From the NCBI GenBank assembly GCA_003254885.1, contig QANT01008211.1, positions 1 through 64,000 of the forward strand: 64,000 bases of DNA, read 5' to 3'. The DNA comes from Purshia tridentata (Eukaryota > Streptophyta > Magnoliopsida > Rosales > Rosaceae). The notes beneath the pieces were generated by a model. It did not search any database and was not told where the DNA came from. It saw nothing but the letters and a program-made list of their open reading frames with translations. Both the position numbers and the translations under genes were made by a program. This document shows positions 20,801-31,330 of this stretch, one piece after another. Within the stretch, counting starts at the first letter, position 1. Each line of letters opens with the position of its first letter.

Positions 20801-21334
20801 AACAGAAGGTTCTAAAAATATCTTCATCCGCATTCAATGCATTCACACCCTGACACCCCAAGAGTGCTGTGATACACTCAATACAGCTGTTCCACACTCA
20901 TCCACCAAACCCAAAGGTAAATATCCTACCACCATTTCTTCTGGCCTATTAATACAAGCATAGAAATAAGGAAAAGGGGGCTGGAGAGAACTCAGCCAAA
21001 AACTTGCCCAAGCTCTGGAGAAATAAACCCAGAGAACTTACCTCTTTTCCTCCATCTTCCTCCAAAGTTCTTGTTGTGTTCATCATTTACACCTGCCTTT
21101 TCTTCCTTGCATCATCTGACTTTGCCATCGGAGTACCTTCGGCTGGTACCACACCGGTGCTCTTTTATGACCAGTTTGCAGGAAGAAGTGCAAAGTTAGC
21201 TGACTGACGTGCTCGGATCATCCACCCGGCTCACCAACTCGTCCGCGTCAGCAGAAATCCATCTCTAAACCCTAAGTTGTTTGCAAAGGTCTGGGCAGAT
21301 TTTTGCATCAACATGAAGGTGCCCCCAAGTGTTC

Positions 21335-21720
21335 ATTAATGAGTTTGGCTCGGCTTGGCTCTTCATGGACCGTCCGGACCACCGACCGTTCAGAGCACCG
21401 ACTGCCTAACCCGTCGATCGACTTTGGCTCGGCTCGGATCAACTCTTCATGGACCGTCCGGACCACCAACCATTCAGCTCACCGACCACCTAACCCGTCG
21501 ACCGACTTTGGCTCGGCTCGGCTCGGATCATGGACCGTTCCGACCGTTCCGACCACCGACCGTTCACCGACTGCCTAACTCGTTGACCGACTGTGGCTCG
21601 GCTCGGCTCGACTCTACATTGACCATCCGGCCCATCGACCGTTCGCTTGTCGACCAATTTCAGATCAAATCAACTCTCCCTGAAAGGTCCGACTCATCGA
21701 CCGTTCGGTTCGTCAACCGA
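21335..21720. repeat. About 80-bp tandem repeat, GACCGACCGTT-rich
   Basis: Units share TTCATGGACCGTCCGGACCA, CTAACCCGTCGACCGACT and TTGGCTCGGCTCGG. There are three to four imperfect copies, the later ones shortened. The 193-aa ORF through this region is a by-product of the repeats. Confidence 0.75.
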
Positions 21721-21819
21721 CTCGTGCTTTGCTCTTCTTCAAGGGACCAATCAATCACTCATATTACCATTTCAACACCTCTAAGTTGTTTGCAAAGGTC
21801 TGAGCAGATTTTTGCATCA

Positions 21820-23001
21820 ACAACCTATTCTCCAATACATACAATCGTAGATGAAAATATCACCCTAACCTTTCATGGAGCAATACGCAGAATCAAGCAA
21901 ACCTGCTATCTTATCAAAAGCCGACCACTTCATTGAAGGATATGGTAAGACAATTAGCCATCAACCAACAAAAACTTGAAGCCCAAGTTGAACAGATTGA
22001 GGAAGATTTGAGTCAAAGAGAACCTGAGAAATTGCCAAGCCAAACTATGGTCAATCTGAGAAACAATGAACAAGCTAAAATTATTCATCTCTGATCAGGT
22101 AAGGTTGTCAATAATGATGTTAAATCTGACTACACTAATGAAGTTGTAATTGCAGGTAATGATGGGCCATATGGCATAGCAAACAAGGAGGCCGAGACCA
22201 TCCCATCCTCTAGTGCGCTGCCAAAGGAACCTAATCCTTCCACCCTTCACAAGTCGACTAGCCTATACATTCCACCTATTCTTTTTTCGGGTTGTCTCAA
22301 GCAAAATAAATAGGATAAGTATTTTAAAGAAATTTATGATATCTTGAGTAAAATGCATATTAACTTACCCTTGCTTGATGTAATTGAACAGATTCCAGCA
22401 TACGGGAAGTTCATTAAGTACTTGAAAACTCAAAAACTTAATTTTGCATCAAATGAGGGAGTAAAGCTTAACAAGAATGTAAGTGCAGTTTTACAAAGAA
22501 AGCTTCCACCCAAGCTTGACAAACCAAGTAGTTTTGATATTCCCATCACCATTGGAAGCAAGAGGCTTGGACGTGCTATGCTAGACTTAGGGGCAAGCAT
22601 CAACTTGAAGCCATTTTCTGTCTACAAGGAAGTCATACTAGAGGGCATGAAACAGACCACAGTTCGCCTAGAGCTAGCAGACCATTCTGTGAGGTATCCA
22701 AAAGGTATCGTCGAAGATATTTTGGTTCAAGTTTAAAAACTAATCCTCTGCAGATTTTGTTGTTTTTGACATGGAAGATAACCCAAGTAGAGGCCGAGAA
22801 ACTCCCATCGTTTTTGTCCGAGCCTTTATGGCAACTGCAGACACTTGTATCCGAGTAAAGGAAGACACCCTTACTATGACAGTTTTGGGGGAAACTATGG
22901 AGCTTAGAGTGTTTGATGCCCTTTCTCACCCTTCCACTTCATTAGATACATGTTATTCTATTGATATACTAGATCTGATGATCTACTCTACTTTTATGTA
23001 G
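21820..23001 (+). pseudogene. Athila-like gag C-terminus and protease
   Basis: Frame pieces: DMVRQLAINQQKLEAQVEQI near 21,940; then 22,344-22,736 (130 aa) with LPLLDVIEQIPAYGKFIKYL and the protease motif RAMLDLGASINLKPFSVYKE; then 22,771-23,001 with NPSRGRETPIVFVRAFMATA. DLGAS stands where the aspartic protease D-S/T-G-A motif is expected, as is usual for this lineage. Stops between the pieces make it a pseudogene. Confidence 0.75.
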
Positions 23002-23031
23002 GATAGGTGCAAGGATGAGCTTGAATCCGTT

Positions 23032-23567
23032 TTGACCTTAGGGATGGATTATTTTGATGATTCTATTGATGTGGTGGCTGCCCTAGAAGCTCTACAGCAG
23101 TACAAACTTGGTTATAAACCTTCTATTAAACCCTTAGTTATGAAAAAGACCAAGCTTGAGCCATCCATTGTCACTCCACCTAAGTTGGAACTCAAACTTT
23201 TGCCTCAACATCTCAAATATGCTTATATAGGTAGGGATGAGACTCTCCTAGTGATCATTGCTTCAGACCTCACAGCAAAGAAAGAGGAAAGCCTCATTAG
23301 AGTACTCAAGGATCACAGAACAGTATTAGGATGGACCATAACTGACATAAAGGGTATTAATCCTGCAATGTGCATGCACCGAATTCTAATGGAAGAGGAT
23401 TAATCTAGACCTACACATGAACCTCAAAGAAGACTTAATCCCAACATGAAAGAGGTGGTAAAGGCTAAGATATTAAAGTTACTAGATATGGGGGTCATCT
23501 ATCCAATCTCATATAGCAAATGGGTCAATTCTGTCCAAGTGGTTCCAAAGAAATCTGGGATTACCAT
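23032..23567 (+). pseudogene. Athila-like RT N-terminal part
   Basis: 23,032-23,403 includes LKLLPQHLKYAYIGRDETLL and VLGWTITDIKGINPAMCMHR, followed after a stop by LLDMGVIYPISYSKWVNSVQ and VVPKKSGIT. The frame is cut at 23,567 by the solo LTR and resumes after 26,379 with the next RT block. Confidence 0.8.
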
Positions 23568-23923
23568 TGTAACGACCCGTACCTTTTAAGTACATTATAA
23601 TAGGGCCTAACGTTGACTTTTAGTTCCAATAAGATTTTAGCTTTGACCTTGGGTCCGTTAGGAAGTTCTTGAGCTCACGAGTTCATTGACACACGGCATG
23701 GGTTATTTAGAGCCCCGGTTAGAAAGTTAGAAACGTGAGAAGAGACCCAAAGTTGACTTTTTGAGTTACCCAAATTTCAGAGTTGACTTTGACATGGTTG
23801 CCTAGAGCTCGACTCCACGAATTCGTAGACACGTAGCATGCATCATTTGGAGCTACGGTTTGAGAAATACGGAGGTTCAAAGTGAGAGGAAAACTTGTAA
23901 TTTTGAGAAAATGGCATTTAATA

Positions 23924-23941
23924 TTCCAAAAAATTCTGGAA
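23924..23941. promoter_or_regulatory. Heat-shock-element-like palindrome
   Basis: TTC-CA-AAA-AA-TTC-TG-GAA: three of four HSE units kept, with a different unit lost than in the LTRs at 2293-8274. The outer stem reads AATATTCC ... GGAATATT. Confidence 0.4.
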
Positions 23942-25514
23942 TATTCTTGTCACTCTATTTCTCTCCTCTCCCCTCCCCACGCGCAGACAGGCCCAGCCCA
24001 ACCCGTTCTCTTTTTCCTCTCTCCCCTGCGCGATGCCAGCCCCTTTTTTCGGCCACCTGGACCACCGGCGACGCCCCCCAGCCGCCGGCCAGCAACCCAG
24101 CTTCCCCTCCCGTCGCCCCCAGCCTTCTCTTTTCCCTCTTCCGCAATCTCTCTCCCTCTGCGCGCGCGACGTGCGCGACCGATGTGACGGCGCAGCACAC
24201 CTCCGGCCGGCCCACCCCCCCCTCAGCGACTTCCCAGCTGCCGGCCAGCCACCCTAGTCCTTCCCCCATGCCAGCCGGCCTTCCTCCAGCAGGAAATCAG
24301 CTCGGAAAACTCCCCAAAGCCGCCGGTTCTCTCCTCAAATTCTGGCCAGATTCTGGCGTCAATCTCCTTGATTTTAGGTGGGTTTTTCTCCTCTCCTCTT
24401 GGGCTTCCTTTCCCTTATTGTTGGGTTGTTCAATTTTGAGAAATTGTGAGAGATTGAAATTGGGGGTTTGAAGGTATTTTCGGGTTTGGCTTAGATTTCC
24501 AAAATTAATCCAAATTGTGTAATGTTGTGGGCGATCTCCGTCATTAGGAACATATAATCGAAGTTTGGAATGAGAAATTTGGGAAGTTATTGAGGAAATT
24601 GGAAGTTTGATTGTTGGTGTTTATGCCCATTTCTGGAATTCTAGAAATCTAAGGTGTTTATGGTGATTTAATTGAAATTGGGTGTGATTTTCATCTTTAG
24701 GAACGATTATTGAGGTTTAGAATAGTAAAATTGAAGGAAATCGGAGAAATGGTGAGTTTGGGACGAAATTGGGCACTTATGGGTTGTCGAAATGACACCT
24801 GGACGATCCTCAGTCAAGTTAGGTGGAATGGAGGTTATTGGGAAAATTACCGGATTAAAAATAAGCTGGTGGCATGGGTTTTGAGTTGAGACGGAAAATA
24901 AGTTGGACTATAGTTAAATATAGATTTTTGGAGCGTAAGGCCTAAAACGTGCACTTGTGTTTTTACGATTGTAATTTGAATAGTAGTCTAACGTATTGTC
25001 GTTCTCGTGTTAGGCGATGTTCCCGAGCCCAGAGACGATCCAGCCGGAGACCAAAGCTAGGCTTTCTCTGTGAGTGGACTTCGTTTTCTAAACTTGGTTT
25101 TTATGAATTCTTTATGAATTTCATGATTTAATTCGTATTTATATTTGAGTTTTAATTGAGTTTATTAATTGAGAAATATTATTTGAGTCTTGAACATAGA
25201 AATGGATTTGATGTGCTTGGAAACGTTTTGATTTCTCAAGTAAACATATGTGGTTTATTCGTATCTTGAAATATTAAGGGTTTGGTTACTGAAAAGGATT
25301 TTATAGTTGTTGGTTTAATGAATTCCCAGTTTTGGAAAGGTTATATGTTTTATGGGCAAAAAAAGATTTTATGGGAAAAGGATTTTCAAACCACCCTTCG
25401 CAGTACCCTTCAGATTATCAGATTATATAGGTCTTTGGGACCCATCACGGCACACACATAGGCTTTGGGCCGTGTGTCGGGATGCCTTGCCCTTTGAGGG
25501 TGGCCCTGCGTGCA

Positions 25515-25690
25515 CGTATGGCAGGTATATTGGCCCTGCATGTGTATGACAGACCCTGATTCTACACATGTATGGCAGGATTACTGGCCCTGCATGCGTA
25601 TGGCAGGTTGTGAGCCCTACGCATGTACGGCAGGCTATTGGCCTTGCATGCGTACGGCAGGTTGTGGGACCTACACATGTACGGCAAGTT
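25515..25690. repeat. 27-bp-type tandem array in solo LTR
   Basis: Reverse-complement counterpart of the arrays at 2938 and 6884, with units ending TGTAYGGCAGG or GTACGGCAGG. Copies are more diverged. Confidence 0.75.
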
Positions 25691-26379
25691 CGGTGGGTAA
25701 CTGTTTGGGTGAACGTTTTACTATTATATCAGTTTTATAAGAATGTTTCAAAGGATATAAACTTCAGTTTTGGTTCGATGCTTGTCAGCTTAATTTGTTT
25801 TATTTATTTTTCCAGAAAATCTCAAAGTGGATTTTAAGTATTGGTTTACTTATCCCGTAAATTTTATGAAAGGTTTTAAAACTGAGGGACTTCAAAGAGG
25901 ATTGTGAGGTTTTAAGGAAACTTAAAAGTAAAGGATTTTTAATTCTTAATTTGGTTTATGTCCACTCACTGAGTTTATCTCATTAGATTTTATCCTTTGT
26001 TGTTGTTTTAAATTTTCCCCCAGGTTGTAGCGGTGGAACGGTCGTGCCAATGACGTCAAGGAAATCTATCGAACTTGTGAATTTTGTAGGCGCTTAGTTA
26101 CCCTTGTAAACCTAGTTTCTTAATGAAATTTTGTAGCCAGCCCTAATAATCCTTTAAATACTTAATTTATTGGTTTGGAAATTTGGGTCGGAGACCCTTT
26201 GGTTGCGGTAGAAGAGCTATGATGCTTAGAAGTGCTTTTGCAGGTCTTCGTGGAGAAAGGGTTAGTCCAATTTCAGGGGAGGTTCTGCCAAATTTTCGGT
26301 AGGATTTTCCTTGATATTGGATTCTCGCAGGATCACTCCGAGTTCCAAGGTGGAATTCGGGGAGGGTCCTGTCAACCAT

Positions 26380-27237
26380 GGTGAAAAATGAAAAACAATG
26401 AATTAATTCCTATAAGACTAACCACTAGATGGCATGTGTGCATTGATTACAGGAAGTTGAATTCAGCCACTAGAAGGGATCATTTTTCCTTACCCTATAT
26501 TGATCAAATGCTTGAGCGGTTAGCTGGTCATTCTTACTTTTTTTCTTGATGGTTTTTCAGGTTACAATCAAATTTCTATTGCACTAGAGGACCAAGAGAA
26601 GATGACTTCACATGCCCATTTGGTAGCTTTACTTCCAGGAAGATGCCTTTCGGCTTGTGCAACACTCTAGCAACGTTTCAAAGATGCATAATGGCAATTT
26701 CTCAAATATGGTAGAAATGTATTTATGGACGACTTCTCAGTTTTTGGATCTTCTTTTGATGAATGCCTTAGTAAGTTAACCTTCATGCTTGAAAGATGTC
26801 AAGAAACAAATTTACTTATGAATTGGGAAAAGTGTCACTTCATGGTTAGGAATGGGATTGTCTTAGGACATGTAGTGTCTAGTAAGGGGATTGAGGTGGA
26901 CAGAGCTAAAATTAATTTGCTTGAAAATTTGCCCCTTTCTACTTCTGTTAAAGGTGTCAGAAGTTTTTTAGGGCATGCGGGTTTTTATCATAGGTTTATA
27001 AAAGATTTCTCCAAAATAACAAGGCTTCTATGCAATATTTTAGTCAAGGATGCTCATTTTGAATTTGATAAAGAGTGGTTCGATGCATTTAACATTTTGA
27101 AATGTGAATTAACTTTGGCTCCTATTACTATTGCTCCGGATTGGTCTTTACCTTTTGAATTAATGTGTGATGCTTCTGACTATGTTATTGGTGCTGTGTT
27201 AGGTCAAAGAATTAGTACCTATTCTCTTTGTACTTAA
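26380..27237 (+). pseudogene. Athila-like reverse transcriptase fragment
   Basis: After the LTR the frame pieces give HVCIDYRKLNSATRRDHF, LPYIDQMLERLAGHS, GYNQISIALEDQEK and later RKMPFGLCNTLATFQRC. From 26,725 an open 170-aa frame gives MDDFSVFGSSFDECLSKL (the xxDD catalytic site), IVLGHVVSSKGIEVDRAK, VRSFLGHAGFYHRFIKDFSK and LPFELMCDASDYVIGAVLGQ. The last is the start of RNase H. It ends in ISTYSLCT at a stop. This is clear Ty3/gypsy RT, but frameshifts near 26,545 and 26,620 and loss of RNase H and integrase make it dead. Confidence 0.88.
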
Positions 27238-27756
27238 TTCTCTTCATGAGATTTATATTCAGAAATAGTTGTTTTTCAATATTAATGCATATGTGTTATA
27301 TTTTGATTCCCATACCATAATTCCATACACATATGCTGGGTAAGAATGTAAGCCTTGGGTTCTGAGTGAAAAGATCAAGTGTTATCCTGTGAGCATTAGA
27401 GTCAAGGTGAAATCTTTTCATGACATTCGAGCTTGGTTTCATTTACAGTTTACACTATGATGCCACTTATTTGTAGTAGCAAAGCTTTAGTTCAACAAGT
27501 TTGATTGGCATTCATTGGTCTTTATTAGCTTGTAAAAGGAAGTTTTTAACGATTTTGCTTTGATGTCAAGAGTTTGTGGGTGTCGTACCTGGTAAACCCT
27601 TAAGAGACACAAACTCCTCCACTAGGGAAACCTTGGAGTTTAAAGGCTTGTGGCACGTGCTAGTGCCATCGTGTTTATCTACGAAAGTGGCCTAGTTTAA
27701 CTTCTTATTTTTATTGTTTTACTCGAGGACTAGCAAAAATTCGGGTTTGGGGGTAT

Positions 27757-28412
27757 TTGATCAATCCATCTTACACACATGAATATACCTTTCTTTCTTG
27801 TCATTTTGTTTAGTTTTTAGGATAAACTTGTGCTCTTGATGTATTTGTTGCGTGTTACAATTAATCACATCCTGGGAGTCTTTTGGAGCAAGTTTGAGAG
27901 TCTTGGGGCTTAAAGGATTGAATTTGAGAAGTTTCCCTGCACGAAACTGTTCACTTTGAAAGGCTACCATTTTCCCATCCAAATGAACCAGGTTGCTATC
28001 TAAATATCACTGGAAAGCTATGGATGCCTAGTTTTGAACGCAATGGTTATGTGTAGTTCTACATAAAACTGTCGCTGTTTAAGTACTAGAAGGTCATGGT
28101 GGAATCATGTAGCGTTGTAGTTTTAAAGTTGGATGAGGACTTGGGAGAAAAGCTAGCATGCATGAGTTACCTAAATTAGCCTTTGGACGTCCTAAGTTTG
28201 TTAAAAATTAGAATTGGTGATTTTTGGAAGCTATTTAGATGCTTGGGTCAAAAATGGAAAGAAATAAGGTCAAAATCCTACTTTAGGAAGGAAAACTAAT
28301 CCTTAATTTTTATGGTTGTTGAATTCCTAATTTTCCTCCTAACCCTAGCCTACTAGCAGCTGTCTTTGGCTATTAAAATGTCCTCTTCCATTAATATGGG
28401 CTCTCTCTCTCN

Positions 28413-28462
<50 letters not shown>

Positions 28463-28921
28463 TTGGCTATTAATATGATTCCTAGCTCTTGATTAATAAG
28501 GACGAACAAGTGAAGTTAATTAGTTGTGTAGGAATATACTTGTTGATAACGCAAACGAACGAATCAACATATTTAAGGAAGAATTAATCTTTGAACGGGA
28601 ATTGGACCCAAGTGCTTGAGTCTTTTTTCTTGTAATTAGATTGTGATAGTAAAGTCATTGCCCTCGTTCTCGCTAAAACTTAAACAAAAATCAATAAATT
28701 TACTCGTGCATCTCTTTTTGCTAGATTGTTAAGTGTCGTCTATTTTTAATTTAATTCAGCAAATTCGTCCTTTATTTTAATTATTAGTAATTAGGATTTA
28801 AAAGCTAGGTAGTAATAGTTAGAAATTCTAAACTTGTCTCTGTAGGATTGACATTGCTTGCTTATTTATACTATTTATTGATTTGTATGCTTGCAAGTAA
28901 TCATACCACAAAATCCTACAT
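27757..28921 (+). repeat. Probable 3' LTR of Athila-like element
   Basis: Starts TGATCAATCC after a purine-rich tract (GGGTTTGGGGGTATT), the usual PPT-LTR junction of this lineage, and ends near ATCCTACA. It contains the CT microsatellite. There is no partner 5' LTR in the window, so the right boundary is inferred from where chromovirus coding sequence resumes. Confidence 0.55.
28401..28458. repeat. (CT)n microsatellite with one N
   Basis: An almost perfect CT run of 58 bp. Base 28,412 is N. The segment CTGTCTTTGGCTATTAA occurs on both sides (28,361 and 28,457). Confidence 0.95.
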
Positions 28922-28995
28922 AAGGAAAAAGCATCCTCACCTCCTCGAGTAAACAAGTAATCTCGATGACCAGATTTATTTTAAGTGGGGTAGAC
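28922..28995 (+). pseudogene. Gypsy integrase C-terminal tail and polypurine tract
   Basis: One frame reads IRKKHPHLLE, a stop, then SNLDDQIYFKWGRL. This resembles the final residues of chromovirus integrase, and the purine tract AAGTGGGGTAGAC leads into the LTR start TGTGCGACCTCG. It is the only surviving piece of the host element's 3' coding end. Confidence 0.5.
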
Positions 28996-30040
28996 TGTGC
29001 GACCTCGTAATTTTCAGTATTTTGTTCTTCCGTTTAAAATAGAAATTACGTCTTGTTTTTCAGAGTTGACAAATATTTCTAGAAACCAAGTGACTAAGGC
29101 CTGACCTTGTTAGCATAGACCTCAATTTACTGATAATAACGATATTTGGTTCGTTGAAATCAGAGTTAGTATGAAGGAGTTATGAGTTTTTAAACTTGGA
29201 TAATTATTTGAATTTATGATTTAATTTTTCGGAATCTATTTTGGAGTGTTAGGACTTTTTGTAAAATTTTTGGAAACCAAATAAAATTTTTGAGGCCATA
29301 GATTAATAGTACTCAGTCTTATGTGGCATGCGCTGATTAGCTGGTTCCGTTGATAAGGCTCTAGCAGGCGCTGATGCGAGCAGCTGCACTGAAGCAGCCT
29401 AGGCTGCGTCGCACCGGATCCATCCCGCCTATTTTAATCTCAGCTATTAAACCTCATTAAAACCCATGGATCATGACCCTCCAATCGAGAACACGGTCTA
29501 CAGTGTTCAAATCACACAGAAGCTTCGATGTGAGCGGGATCCAGACTGCATGCATGCAAACAATGCCAATGATAGTGAATCTCAGCTGTTCCTCTCGCAT
29601 GTGACATGTCATTTTTTTCAGCCCCTAACCTGTTTGTCAAGCCCGTTTTCCTGCGCGTCGTCCGTTACGTCTTACATACGACCCGTTTGTGACCCGCTGG
29701 ATCTTCAGCTGACCCAGTTCGATTTTTGGCTCTTTTTCTTCTATTTTATTTGTTGATTTTTGTATGGAAATCTATCCCACATTGGAAGTTTTCACTCCCA
29801 TCTCAACGTCAAGTGCCTATAAATAAAGGAACACCGCCTCATTTCATTTGCACCTCTTATATAGTTTTAGTTGAGAGCTTCTCAGTCTAATTTTTGCTTC
29901 TCTCTCTAAAATTTCTTCTTAAAGGAATCCTTCTTTTGTGAAGGGAACCCAAGGGAGCAAACTCCAATTTTTTTTGGAGAAGTTCTCATAGTTCCAAATA
30001 TTTTTAGTTAAGGTTTTTAACCACCCATTAAAGGTGGTGA
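28996..30040 (+). repeat. Probable 3' LTR of gypsy host
   Basis: Begins TGTGCGACCTCGTAATTTTC straight after the polypurine tract. It contains a TATA box (CCTATAAATA, 29,816-29,825) followed by a leader with GAGAGCTTCTCAG and CTTCTCTCTC. The right end is uncertain because a hairpin MITE follows. The 96-aa ORF at 29,466 lies in U3 and is not considered a gene. Confidence 0.55.
29818..29825 (+). promoter_or_regulatory. TATA box of host 3' LTR
   Basis: TATAAATA, 30-60 bases before a CT-rich leader. Its position within the LTR fits a retrotransposon promoter. Confidence 0.5.
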
Positions 30041-30049
30041 TTAATTTTT

Positions 30050-30268
30050 TAGAAAATTACATTTAAATCAATAAAACATTTTAATATTACATAATAGTCA
30101 ATGTAAATTTTTTTTTCTCATAAAGGTCAATGAGTTTTGAAATTATATCCTACTTTAGTCACTAAACCCAATCTACTTTTGGTCAATAGTGACTAAAATA
30201 ATATTATGAAAAAGTGCATTGATTAAAATGTAATTGTGAAATATTTTATTAATTTATTTGTAATTAAC
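30050..30268. mobile_element. Hairpin MITE
   Basis: The left half (AATTACATTTAAATCAATAA, then AACATTTTAATATTACATAA) is closely matched by the reverse complement of the right half (TTAATTACAAATAAATTAAT, then AAAATATTTCACAATTACAT). The inverted repeats are about 50 bp or longer around a short loop. There is no coding capacity. Target duplication is unclear because the copia element starts two bases further right. Confidence 0.55.
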
Positions 30269-30270
30269 CC

Positions 30271-30451
30271 TGTTGTAAATATCTTTATTAGTGTGGCTAT
30301 TCCTGTAATTAGTTGTAGGGGTATACTTGTAATTTATTAAAGTGAGTAAACCCTACCTCTGTATAAGTATATATATTCCTGAATGAATAAGAGAACCTGA
30401 TGATTCTCTCTGCCCCCCTCCCACAAACCCTAGTCATATATTTTTACAACA
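30271..30451 (+). repeat. Copia 5' LTR
   Basis: TGTTGTAAATATC ... TTTTTACAACA, 181 bp. It contains TGTGGCTATTCCTGTAA and AGTAAACCCTACCT, both repeated in the 3' LTR. Confidence 0.9.
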
Positions 30452-30453
30452 CG

Positions 30454-30465
30454 TTATCAGCACGA
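30454..30465 (+). other. Copia primer binding site
   Basis: TTATCAGCACGA two bases after the 5' LTR. It is a known copia-type primer site, complementary to an internal part of tRNA-Met. Confidence 0.75.
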
Positions 30466-31037
30466 AAAGCTCTGAGATTGTGGATCGCCAAACAAAAGAG
30501 GATTATCATTCAATCTGTTCTTCAACCATGTAGGTTTTCTAGAAGAATTTTTGTATTCATGCTTGTTCAACTTTAATTGCATGTAAAAATCTGTATGAGG
30601 CATGAACCCTAAATTCTATGTGATTGATTTAATTGGGATTATATATTGTTGTTCATGCTTTTGGATTGAATGTTTAAAAAAAAAAAAAAGGTGGAAAATT
30701 GGAAAAAAATAATTTTCTGGTGATCAGAAATTATCCGGGCAGCCAGCAGTCACCGGCCACCACCACAGGCAGCCAGCAGCCGTCAGAAACCAACAAAGGC
30801 GGCCAGCAGCCGCCAGCAGCCGTCAGTCAAGGCAGGCCCAAGCCCAATCTGGCTGCCTCTGCAACAAGCCATGCGGCTAGGCCGAATAGGCCATGCAGCC
30901 CAGCAAGCGTGGGCCCAACAAGCCAAAATTGAGTGCACCAGCCCAGAAGGCCTCGTGGGCCCAATAAGACCGCAGCCCAGAGGAGGCGCGCAGCCACCAG
31001 GCCAAGTGGGCCCTGGCCCATGCCCAGGCCAAGGCTA

Positions 31038-31330
31038 GGCCCGCTGCCCAGGCCCGAGGCCCAAGCTACAAGCCAGAAGCTTAGAGAACCCAACAAGGGT
31101 GCAGGCCCGCTGCCCAGGCCCGAGGCCCAAGCTACAACCATAAGCTCAGGCAGCCCAGAGAGCCCAACATATGAGGCCCGCTGCCCAGGTCAGAGGCCCA
31201 AGCTACAACCAGAAGCTCAGGCAGCCCAGAAAGCCCAACATATGAGGCCCGCTGCCCAGGTGAGAGGCCCAAGCTACAAGCCAGAAGCTTAGAGAACCCA
31301 ACAAGGGCGCAGGCCCGCAGCCCAAGCCTA
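31038..31330. repeat. GGCCCA-rich tandem repeat in copia leader
   Basis: Units starting GGCCCGCTGCCCAGG at 31,038, 31,104, 31,175 and 31,246, with a partial one at 31,312, are spaced 66, 71, 71 and 66 bp. They share AGGCCCAAGCTACAA. The whole segment from 30,740 to 31,400 is GC-rich against an AT-rich background. Long ORFs across it on both strands are by-products. Confidence 0.85.

Larger units (their letters stand above)
19836..21819 (+). mobile_element. Solo (or collapsed) LTR, probable TSD ACAAC
   Basis: Runs from TGATGACACGTG to GATTTTTGCATCA, flanked by ACAAC on both sides within a base of the termini. The end segment AAGGTCTGRGCAGATTTTTG occurs twice, at about 21,290 and 21,800. The piece between may therefore be a short internal remnant between one LTR and the tail of the second. 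It carries two tandem arrays. The conserved ACCACACCGGTG and GGAGTACCTTCGGCTGG segments near 21,130-21,160 resemble Tat/Ogre-type plant LTR ends (inference). It interrupts Athila-like gag. Confidence 0.6.
23568..26374 (+). mobile_element. Solo LTR, TSD ACCAT, inside RT
   Basis: 2807 bp, plus orientation, TGTAACGACCCGTACC ... GGAGGGTCCTGTCA. ACCAT flanks both ends (23,563-23,567 and 26,375-26,379). It is the same family as 2293-8274 and 12,107-14,837. U3 has TTGAC motifs at 23,612, 23,645, 23,753 and 23,782. The C-rich leader at 23,940-24,300 gives a spurious 203-aa proline-rich ORF. A short array of GTACGGCAGG-type units lies at 25,515-25,690. It splits reverse transcriptase of the Athila-like element with a clean junction. 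Confidence 0.95.
19415..28921 (+). mobile_element. Athila-like gypsy remnant, 5' truncated, split by two LTRs
   Basis: Coding fragments in order on the plus strand: gag (19,415-19,835), gag/protease (21,820-23,001), linker and RT start (23,032-23,567), RT (26,380-27,237), then a polypurine tract and probable 3' LTR (27,757-28,921). The open order resumes exactly across the solo LTRs at 19,836 and 23,568, showing they inserted into one older element. Its own 5' LTR is missing. The Athila assignment rests on the gag-protease arrangement and is inferred. Confidence 0.7.
11950..30040 (+). mobile_element. Decayed Del/Tekay-like gypsy host, repeatedly invaded
   Basis: Coding fragments in the right order on the plus strand define one old element: gag (about 12,080-12,106 and 14,843-15,450), protease (15,560-15,760), reverse transcriptase (18,545-19,410), a last integrase/chromodomain tail (28,922-28,995), polypurine tract and 3' LTR (from 28,996). 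It is interrupted by solo LTRs at 12,107 and 16,019 and by the Athila-like remnant at 19,415-28,921. RNase H and most of integrase are missing, so the last insertion came with a deletion. The 5' LTR was not recognised. Confidence 0.65.

Noticed and set aside
21355-21936. 193-aa ORF rich in GPSGPPT-type peptides
   Set aside because: Produced by an imperfect tandem repeat in an LTR that then runs into Athila-like sequence in the wrong frame.
23860-24471. 203-aa proline/serine-rich ORF
   Set aside because: It lies in the C-rich leader of a solo LTR, and homologous positions in the related LTRs (14,209; 3733; 7703) give unrelated frames.
29466-29756. 96-aa ORF
   Set aside because: Located in the U3 of a probable LTR just before its TATA box; no similarity recognised.
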